This document shows, piece after piece, positions 56,401 to 64,000 of a stretch of 64,000 nt of DNA (its first letter is position 1; every line of letters starts with the position of its first letter). The position numbers were made by a program, and so were the translations under genes. A model generated the notes under the pieces. It ran no database searches, had not been told where the DNA came from, and saw only the letters and a list, made by a program, of their open reading frames with translations. This stretch comes from Lateolabrax maculatus (Eukaryota > Chordata > Actinopteri > Acropomatiformes > Lateolabracidae), in NCBI GenBank assembly GCA_031216445.1, contig CM062206.1, positions 26,466,001 to 26,530,000 on the forward strand, written 5' to 3'.

Positions 56401-59400
56401 ACTGAAAACTTGCTTAAAATTAGTATGTAGTAAGGAATTGGGACACACCTCTCATCCTGCTCCTGGTGTTGTCATGTGAATTTTAAAAGCCAATTTAAAG
56501 TGCATTTAACATACTCAGATCTTTTATTCAGAGAAACAATATTTAACATACGTCTGTACCAGACTTTACTTTATTAATTAGTTGCTTTATTTTTAAATGC
56601 TTAAAAATGCCCTTTGATAAGCTCATGTCATGTTTTTTTTTCCAGGTTCCTGGTCACAAAGGTCCATCTCCCGTTCCCTGCACCGAGCTGAGACTTTACT
56701 CAGAAGCACCTTCAATCCCAGTCTGAAATGGCTTTTCCATGGCCATAGTCCAGATGAGGAAGAGGAAGAAGAAGAGGGAAATTTTGTTGTCGCTCACAAC
56801 CTGGTGTCTCGGTCGTCTGCACGTCTGCTGCGTCTGCAACAAGCTCTTCTGACTGTGGCACCCCAGTGGCAGTCGGTCGGTGTGGCACAGACTCTCCAGG
56901 TGAGTCCCGGGTATTGCAGGGAAGCTGAATTTCAACAAGTGTAAGGAAAACGACATTAGGGGGAGAAATGTAAAAAAGTAAAAACCCAAATGAATAAACT
57001 AGATAAAATAGAGAGAAGCCCTAGACTATCCTGTGTGATAACGTGTGGGTGGGTGTGTGTAGATTTGTCAGTAAGGTGAGTTGTTAGAAGAACAAATTGT
57101 ATGCATAATTGAGAAAAATTAGAAGATAAAAACAAGAAAATATAATGATGATAAAGAAAAAGTATAGTTCTGTAAGTAATTGCTTTTCAAATAAGAGCTC
57201 TTTGAACCTTTGAAAAAACAATTAGGGAGAAAAAGCAGTGTCATAATATGAGCTGTCCTGACCACTGCAAAATAGTCCCTTCCTCCCCCGTCAGGTCTGT
57301 GTTAAAGGCCTCTCAGCAGAGGGTGCTGTTCTCCTCCTGCCCTCCTCCTCCTTCTTGCACGGCAACTACAGAGCTCTGTGGAGGCTCCTGGAGCAGCGAT
57401 CCCTGCTGCTCTTCATACACGAGTACACCAGGAGGGCTCATCTAACAGCAGCATACATATCCAGAGTGCGCCATCTGCTGGAGGATCAGCTGAAGAAACC
57501 CCAACTGACACTCAACCAGGTTAGGCTAAACTGTTTCTCCAGATTTTTCAGTTCCAAACCAACCACAGAGCTGGCCTTTCTTACCAGCTTGTTCAGTCTG
57601 CTCTCCTAACCAGCTTACAACACACCACACCAAAGAACAGTGCACTGGCTACTACAGACTAGTAGAAGATATTCAGGAGCCTGTTGCACACACTGAAGGA
57701 TCTGAGTCTCCTCTGGGAGAACAGTCTGCTCTGTCCCTGCCTGCAGAGGGAATTGGTGTTGTGTGTTGAGTCCAGCTTTTTTTTTTATTGATTGGGTTGG
57801 ACCTTAAGCTTGTAGTCCACCCTCTCCACTTCCTCTCCCTGGATGATAACCGGGACAGGGGACCTCCTGTTCCTCTGGTAGTCCACCACCAGCTTTTTGG
57901 TCTTGCTAATATTGGGATTCAGGTGATTGTTGTTGCACCATGTGACAAAGCTCTCTATCAGTTCTAGTTCTCTTAGTTGATGCATCCAACAATGTAAGAG
58001 TTGTCGGAAAACTGGTGGATGGAATAGTAAAGAGGAATGGTGGCAGTACAGTTCCTTGCAATGTTGCTTATCACAACCTCAGAGGAGCAGCCCTCCACTC
58101 TGATATATACACTGTGACGGCAAGTGAGGTAGTCCATGATCCAGGATGCCGTATCAGTGCTTCCCTGCTTCTCCAGGTGCGAGAATAGCCACTAGCTGTT
58201 CACAAACAATGGGTTAAGATATCTACCAAGATTTATTATTATCTATTATTATTATGAATAATAATTATTATTATTATTCATAATAATAATTATTAATCTA
58301 TGATTTATTATGACCATAACTCACTGACCATTTGTCCAAAGATATCTACCAAGATTTATTATGACTGGACAAATGGTCAGTGAGTTATGGTCAATTTCCT
58401 GCTAAACCTGATCCTATGCAAAGTTTTTTGATTGATGGTGGCATGTTTTTAGACCAATCTTGCCCAAATTATAATGAGTTTGTGTATCTCAGTCTTGCAA
58501 GGTGTTGATGCAGTTGAAAGGAGTTGTTGTGCGACTGTTTTTCAGATTATGCAAATTAGCAAAAATCCATCATGGCAGATTTTTACGATCCAAGAATCAA
58601 GTCAAGTCCAGTCAATTTTATTTGTATAGCACCAAATCATAACAAAAGTTATCTCAAGACGCTTTCACATACAGTAGGTCTAGACCATACTCTTTAAAAT
58701 ATTATTTACAGAGACCCAACAGTTCCCACCATGAGCAAGCACTTGGCGACAGTGGCGAGGAAAAACTCCCTTTTAACAGGTAGAAACCTCGAGCAGAACC
58801 AGGCTCTGGGTGGGCGGCCATCTGCATCGACCGAGTTGGGTTGAAAGGGGAGGAGAGAGGGGGAGAGGGGAGAGAGAACAGGAGGAGAGACAACAAATCA
58901 GGCTAATAATAATAACAACTGCAGCAGTGAGTGTGGAGCAGGAACATGGGGGCAGTAGACGGCCGGCAATCACAGATCCAGAATCTACAGCTTCAGGGGC
59001 GGAAATACTTGCAGAAAGTGAGAAGGCAAAAAAGCACAGAAAGCACAAGGACTACCAGGAAGAAGTGGAGTTGGTAACCTGTATTAGTGGGATAGGAATG
59101 CATACAGATAGAGAGGGAGAGGAGGAGAGAGAAGCTCAGTGTGTCATAGGAAGTCCCCCGGCTGTCTAAGCCTATAACAGCATAACTAAGGGATGGTTCA
59201 GGACTCACCTGAGCCAGCCCTAACTATAAGCTTTATCAAAAAGGAACGTTTTTAGCATACTCTTAAACGAAGAGAGGGTGTCTGCCTCCCGAACCCAAAT
59301 TGGGAGCTGGTTCCACAGAAGAGGAGCTTCATTACTGAAGGCTCTGGCTCCTATTCTACTTTTAGAGACTTTAGGTACCACAAGTAACCCTGCATTCTGT

Positions 59401-62400
59401 GAGCGTAGTGCTCTAGTGGGGTAATACGGTATTATCAGCTCTTTAAGATATGATGGTGCCTGACCAATAAGAGCTTTGTAAGTGAGGAGGACGACTTTAA
59501 ATTCTATTCTAGATTTCACAGGGAGCCAGTGCAGAGAAGCTAATATTGGAGAAATATGTTCCCTTTTGCTAGTTCCTGTCAGTACACGTGCAGCCGCATT
59601 CTGGATCAGCTGGAGAGTCTTTAGAGACTTATCGGGGCAGCCCGATAATAAGGAATTACAATAATCCAACCTAGAAGTAACAAATGCATGAACTAGTTTT
59701 TCTGCATCTTTTTGAGACAGGATATGCCTGATTTTTAAAATGTTACGTAAGTGGAAGAAGGCAGTCCTTGAAGTCTGTTTTATATGGGTATTAAAGGACA
59801 TGTCCTGATCAAAGATTACTTCTAGACTCCTTACAGCGGTGCTAGAGGCCAGGGCAATGCCATCTAGAGTAACTATATCTATACATAGTGCGTCTTGCAA
59901 GTGATTAGGATCCAGAACAATAACTTCAGTTTTGTCTGAGTTTAACAGCAGGAAAACTGCAGGTCATCCAGTCTTTTATGTCTTTAATACATGCCTGAAG
60001 CTTGGCTAACTTACCAGTTTCACCTGGCTTTATCGATAGGTATAACTGAGTATCATCTGCATAGCAGTGAAAGTTTATGGAGTATTTCCTAATAATATTG
60101 CCTAAAGGAAGCATATACAAGGTAAATAAAAGTAGTCCGAGCACTGAACCTTGTGGAACTCCGTGACTAACTTCCCTGTGCACGGAAGATTCATCATTTA
60201 CATGGACAAACTGAAATCTATCTGAGAAATACGACTGAAACCAGCATAGTGCGGGTCCTTTGACGGCAATCAAATGCTCCAGTCTCTGTAATAGGATACA
60301 ATGGTCAATGGTATCGAAAGCGGCACTAAGATCTAACAGAACAAGTACAGAGACAAATCCTTTATCTGACGCAATCAAAAGGTCGTTTGTCACTCTCACC
60401 AGTGCTGTCTCTGTGCTATGAAATTCCCTAAATCCTGACTGAAAATCCTCAAATACACTATTGCTGTTTAGAAAGTCACATAACTGAACGACCACTTTCT
60501 CAAGGATTTTGGAGAGAAAGGGAAGGTTAGATATAGGTCTATAATTGGCTAAAACCCCTGGATCAAGCGTAGGCTTTTTAAGAAGAGGTTTAATTACAGC
60601 TACTTTGAAGGACTGTGGTACATAGCCTGTTAATAAAGACAGATTGATCATGTCTAGTAAAGAAGTGCTAACAAAGGGTAAAACTTCTTTAAGCAGCCTA
60701 ATTGGGATGGGGTCTAAGAGGCAGGTTGTTGGTTTAGACGAAAAAATCATTGAAGTTAGTTGGTAAAGGTCAATTGGAGAAAAACATGAATCTGGTTCTA
60801 CAGCTGCTGAGGTTCCTGAGGTTCCTATACTCGAAGATGTATCTGAACTGGCTGAGAGCACAAGATGATGAATTTTTTCTCTAATAGTTAGAATTTTATC
60901 ATCAGAGAAGCTCATGAAGTTATTACTACTGAGCGCTCTGGGAATACATGGCTCAACAGAGCTCTGACTCTGTGTCAGCCTGGCTACAGTGCTGAAAAGA
61001 AACCTGGGGTTGTTCTTATGTTCCTCTATTAGTGAGGAGTAATAGGCTCCTCTGGCATTACGGAGGGCCTTCCTGTATGTTCTAAGACTATCTTGCCAAA
61101 CTGCCAAAATGAGTTTCCTCCAGTTTGGTGGAACGCCATTTCCTTTCTAATTTTCGCGATGTTTCTTTTAATTTGCAGGTTAAGGAGTTATACCATGGAG
61201 CTAACCTCTTTTGTTTTATTATCTTCTTTTTGATAGGGCAATAGAATCAAGAGTCGTTAACAGCAAGCCTGTAGCACTGTCAACCAGATGATCAATTTGG
61301 GAGGGACTAAAGTTACAGACATGGCATTGAATTAAATGACGATGGAATCAATTCTTTAAATTTAGCTACAGCACTATCAGACAGGCATCTACTAAAGGAA
61401 TGTCTGCCTAATGACCTATAGTCCAGTAATATAAATTCAAAAATGATTAAATAATGGTCTGATAAGACAGGATTTTGTGGGAAGACTATTAAACCTTCAA
61501 TTTTGATTCCATATGACAGAACAAGATCGAGGGTATGGTTAAAACAATGAGTGGGGTTGTTTACACTCTGACAGAAACCAATCGAACTAATAGTGAGATA
61601 AACGCAGAACTAAGGCTATCATTATCTACGTCCACGTGAATATTGAAATCACCTACAATAATGACTTTATCTGTTTTGAGGACTAAACTTGTTAAAAACT
61701 CTGAGAATTCTGCTAAAAATTCAGAATACGGACCAGGAGCGCGGTACACTATGACAAATAGAATTGGCTGTACAGTTTTCCACATTGTGCGTGAAAGACT
61801 AAGAACAAGACTTTCAAATGAGTTAAAACTAAGTTTAGGTTTAGGGTTGATTAGACAGAGATCAAATGTTTAAGAGTCCACATTTAATTTAAAGGTTTTG
61901 TTTTAGAGCAAATTGAGGGGTATATGTGTTTAAAATTTTAAGTCAATCTGACTGTGTGCGTGGACCAGCATTTTAAAATATGCGTTTTGGGACATTAGCT
62001 ATTACACCACCCTTAAGCCGATTGGGATTATATTTCTGTTTTGCATTTGCACATCATTTCCAGTTATGGGCAAAAATTCAAGTCTCTAGCCTGTTCAATC
62101 TCACAGCAAGTTGAACGACAGTCAATAACTGAAGATGCCTACCAACCCCTGTGGGGGTTAGATTAAAAATCACCATCTTATTCTAATTCAAGATGCCACG
62201 ATGGTCAGAGTATTTCTACAAGATGCACATAAAATCAAGAAGATCATGGAAATTGGGATAGGTGGGAGGTTCATTCAAATGAGGCAGCTTAAAGCTTATT
62301 TCGCTGTCAGACCATACAGTGGTACGCAGATTTGTGGTGGTTGTGTTTACGTTGTGCCGCTCTTCACCTTTCAGACAACAATATGATTTCCAGAACAAAC

Positions 62401-64000
62401 TATTTGTTGAGCTGTTGTTGTCATGCTTCACTGTGTTTGGCTCAACTGTTTCAGAGCAATGAGACCAGTGATGTGACTGGCTGATAGTGTATTTATTAAT
62501 CACCACGCCTTCTGATCTACATTCACCTGCACCTACATGCATGGGTGCTTGGAGACACCCACACACTCTGTGCTCTAAGACCGCTTTTAGTGTGCAATTA
62601 AAATAGGGCCCTGAGAGTGCAGCCTCATAGCATGGTTACAAATTGTCAATTACTGAAAGCTGACATCAACTGTATGCCCAGCATTATTATCTATTTGACG
62701 ATTTGCTTTTATCAGTTATCGATCAGTTTTTGCTAGCTGACCTTTTGACCTTCAGTTTCTTTTATAAAGAAACATGTTTGTATTTTTCAAAGTACGGTAC
62801 TGAAAAAATAATTATTCACAAGCCTTTTCCTCTCCTTTCCAGACACCACCCAGCTGGTCTCCATTCATGATTGGTCTTGGCTCACTGAACCAGGAGCTCC
62901 GGGTACATCTCAACCACTGGTCTTGTCTGATCTCCAAAGTCCAGTCTGACCACTATCTGAGAACTGCACTGGTCCAGCAGACCAGGCTGCTGGTGGAAAT
63001 CAAACAGACTCTGGACTTACTCGGTCTGCAGGCGCTGGTTTTGATGGAACAGTATGTATATGTCAATCTGTCTGCATTAGCACAGAATGAATTAAATTCT
63101 GTGCCAAGAGAAGTCCTGGAGGATATTTTAGCTGGTACAGAACTGTATAACCAGGCAGTGCGGGAGCAAAGAGTGCAGCACAGCGCCACTCAACTGAGGA
63201 CTGCAGTATTACAGAGAGCACATTATTCTACACTGGATTCTAGTCTTCCAAACAGCAAAGGACATCACCCTGTTGCCTTCTCAATTAAAGAGCTGATGAT
63301 GATTTTAGCAGTGCATCATGCGGACATGGCAGCCAAGCAGCTGCACTGTTGGGCCTCTGGGCAAAGCTATCACATCTGTCAGGTCCACACCAACCAAGAC
63401 GCCTGCGCATGTTCTGATAACTCTGTTGTTCCAGTGGCCAGGGTCAGCTGTGGGATCTCCACACTGAGGTCTGAGTGGACCTGGAAACAGCTGCAGCACA
63501 CCTACCCTATTTCCTCTCCTCTCTTCTCTATTAATAATCACCCCCATTTGCTGGCATCTTCTTGTCACACCTACCATAAATCTCCTCCTGTTTACATCCC
63601 TGACCTTCATCTGGGCAGAACTCTCTTGGAAAACCACCATCCTATATTAGCCAAACCCACCTTTGTCCAACATAGAACAGAAGGCTCTAACAAAGACCAA
63701 ACCAGCCAATGCCAAACATACATATCCCAGACTGGTTCAGCCCAGACCAGTGTGGAAGCTTTGGACTCAGTCCAACCAAAACTAGAAAGGCAGACCAGTT
63801 TAGAAAACTCTGAACCGTTGCAGACCATTTCATCTCCTTCAAGTACCTTACACTCCCTCTCAGCCCTACCTCTGTCAGGGGTTTGCCAACAGAACCATTT
63901 CTCAGTAGAGCTACTTTTTCAGCTGCTAGTTTCTTCCAATGACCTGCTGACTTCACTGGTATCACACACACCTACACCAGAGGAACCAACTGAACAATTG
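53392..64000 (+). CDS. ccdc142: Coiled-coil protein resembling CCDC142, 6 exons, open at the window end
   Basis: The gene's function is poorly known. Coding exons are 53392-53452, 54375-54415, 55891-55936, 56646-56899, 57295-57519 and 62843 to beyond 64000, together 1785 nt (595 codons) with every junction in phase. The start ATG (MDYSNPDVLKDPGG) lies in an exon whose acceptor is at 53373. The fourth exon has SRSLHRAETLLRSTFNPSLK, an acidic EEEEEEEG tract and SARLLRLQQALLTVAPQWQ. The fifth has HGNYRALWRLLEQRSLLLFI. The last begins TPPSWSPFMIGLGSLNQELR and becomes S/T/Q-rich after about 63530. No membrane segment is seen. The CCDC142 name rests on partial similarity by eye; exon structure is much surer than the name. 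The 5.3-kb last intron contains a long antisense L2 element. Confidence 0.6.
53822..53900. repeat. Low-complexity ACACA/CATTACA-rich stretch
   Basis: CACAACACAACACATTACAT-type units repeat irregularly. The overlapping frame 53610-53927 is not a gene. Confidence 0.7.
54375..54415 (+). CDS. ccdc142: ccdc142-like second coding exon
   Basis: This 41-nt exon lies after TCTCTCTTTCAG and encodes DWENSELFCPEKER. It restores phase 0. Confidence 0.6.
54893..55352. mobile_element. Non-autonomous DNA transposon (TTTACATGCA ends)
   Basis: The left end GTGACTACATTTACATGCAC and the right end GTTGCATGTAAACGGGAATA are inverted around TTTACATGCA. AATATTCC also recurs just inside both. This pattern is common in fish miniature elements. 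There is no transposase; the borders are approximate. Confidence 0.55.
55496..55702 (-). mobile_element. LINE RT C-terminal relic
   Basis: The minus-strand frame retains SRLNYCNFLFTCL...LQVVQ and VAPKLWNSFPLDL, motifs from the end of L2/CR1-type ORF2. Only about 70 codons remain. Confidence 0.6.
55891..55936 (+). CDS. ccdc142: ccdc142-like third coding exon
   Basis: This 46-nt exon follows GGTTTTTCAG, encodes RRCSSCMVTEDLTTD, and leaves one base at the donor GTACCG. Confidence 0.55.
56646..56899 (+). CDS. ccdc142: ccdc142-like fourth coding exon
   Basis: This 254-nt exon follows TTTTTTTTTCCAG. It encodes SWSQRSISRSLHRAETLL, an acidic tract and a leucine-rich helix to VAQTLQ. The donor is GTGAGT. 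Confidence 0.8.
57295..57519 (+). CDS. ccdc142: ccdc142-like fifth coding exon
   Basis: This exon of 225 nt, phase 0 at both ends, encodes VCVKGLSAEGAVLLLPSSSF to KPQLTLNQ. Confidence 0.82.
57660..58195 (-). mobile_element. Rex/L2-type LINE fragment in the last ccdc142-like intron
   Basis: The minus strand at 57785-57985 keeps WCNNNHLNPNISKTKKLVVD followed by YQRNRRSPVPVIIQGEEVER, the RT C-terminal signature of fish LINEs. Upstream frame-broken RT sequence extends to about 58195. Confidence 0.65.
58216..58392. repeat. Nested direct and inverted repeats around an (ATT)n core
   Basis: AAGATATCTACCAAGATTTA occurs at 58216 and again at 58339. GACCATAACTCACTGACCAT plus six more bases (58312-58337) has an exact reverse complement at 58367-58392. 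A self-complementary ATT/AAT-rich tract lies between. Confidence 0.9.
59220..59900 (-). pseudogene. L2 ORF2 C-terminal region
   Basis: 226 codons from the DALCIDIVTLDGIALASSTA phrase through SRLDYCNSLLSGCPDKSL to FKSMLKTFLFDKAYS and the natural stop. It belongs to the same LINE as 59926-61107, separated by a frameshift. Confidence 0.9.
59926..61107 (-). pseudogene. L2 ORF2 reverse transcriptase, near-complete RT domain
   Basis: This frame contains the linker (RNARGAYYSSLIEEHKNNPR), all RT motifs through YADD, and AKLQACIKDIKDWMTC. It then shifts out of frame at an extra base relative to the copy at 46728-48893. The native continuation is 59220-59900. Confidence 0.9.
61881..62842. other. Remaining last intron of the ccdc142-like gene
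   Basis: This is AT-rich sequence. I saw no exon, RNA gene or clear transposon end. The frames 62201-62386 and 62216-62566 are not supported. Confidence 0.35.
62843..64000 (+). CDS. ccdc142: ccdc142-like sixth coding exon, continues past the window
   Basis: After CTCTCCTTTCCAG, 386 codons run without a stop to the window edge. The first third is helical and conserved-looking (SWSPFMIGLGSLNQEL, KQTLDLLGLQALVLMEQY). The rest is rich in S, T, Q and H. Confidence 0.85.

Larger units (their letters stand above)
58597..61880 (-). mobile_element. Longest L2-type LINE copy: endonuclease end, RT and 3' tail
   Basis: On the minus strand, 5' to 3', it holds the endonuclease C-terminal part (61561-61785, VYRAPGPYSEFL and KVIIVGDFNIHVD), a linker, RT with GVPQGSVLG and HCYADDTQLYLS (59926-61107, 393 codons), the C-terminal region (59220-59900, 226 codons) and the full 3' UTR with terminal repeat. 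A one-base difference near 59950 and breaks near 61140-61560 disrupt the reading frame. The 5' end of the element is missing. It lies antisense within the last ccdc142-like intron. Confidence 0.93.

Noticed and set aside
1..64000. CRISPR arrays, bacterial operons, tRNA or rRNA genes
   Set aside because: No spaced direct repeats of CRISPR type and no cloverleaf or rRNA-like sequence noticed; intron-bearing vertebrate genes show this is eukaryotic nuclear DNA.

Overview
This window is nuclear DNA of a ray-finned (teleost) fish. It is AT-rich and intron-bearing, full of microsatellites, Tc1/mariner and other DNA transposons, and many copies of one L2-type LINE whose 3' end finishes in a GACTT-type repeat. 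Only a small part is protein-coding, and the longest reading frames mostly belong to transposons. Genes were recognised by comparing translated exons with known vertebrate proteins; exon borders were placed by eye and checked by splice-phase arithmetic.

Layout. (1) 1-6361: LINE debris (an L2 tail, a plus-strand L2 body with a reverse-transcriptase frame, and Rex1-like fragments on the minus strand). (2) 6362-13643, plus strand: a complete three-exon FGF gene of the FGF4/6 group, best fit fgf6. Its introns carry several miniature DNA transposons, and a second L2-type LINE begins right after its stop codon. (3) 13650-22570: gene-free, with a decayed hAT-type transposase, a 3' L2 piece, a solo LTR nested inside a miniature transposon, and an L2 tail. 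(4) 22573-39395, minus strand: complete immt (MICOS subunit Mic60/mitofilin). There are fifteen coding exons totalling 2313 nt (770 residues), and every junction phase closes. Its introns hold an L2 copy, a Tc1 element with an uninterrupted transposase, and other repeats. (5) About 42370-45270, minus strand: histone stem-loop binding protein (slbp, possibly slbp2). Seven coding exons are resolved; the C-terminal end is uncertain. (6) 45300-52100: intergenic, with a long L2 copy and two diverged copies of a roughly 0.5-kb sequence. (7) 52300-64000, plus strand: a gene resembling ccdc142, resolved for six coding exons (595 codons) and still open at the window edge. Its largest intron contains the longest L2 copy, in antisense.

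The host genes do not form a pathway: one is a secreted growth factor, one shapes the mitochondrial inner membrane, one handles histone mRNA, and one is a poorly characterised coiled-coil protein. No undescribed biological system is evident. The most interesting points are an immt exon set between complementary TG/CA repeats, a 12-nt immt microexon, a UG-repeat splice acceptor in immt, the solo LTR nested in a miniature transposon with a visible target-site duplication, the intact-looking Tc1 transposase, several perfect hairpins of unknown origin, and the unresolved slbp C-terminus.
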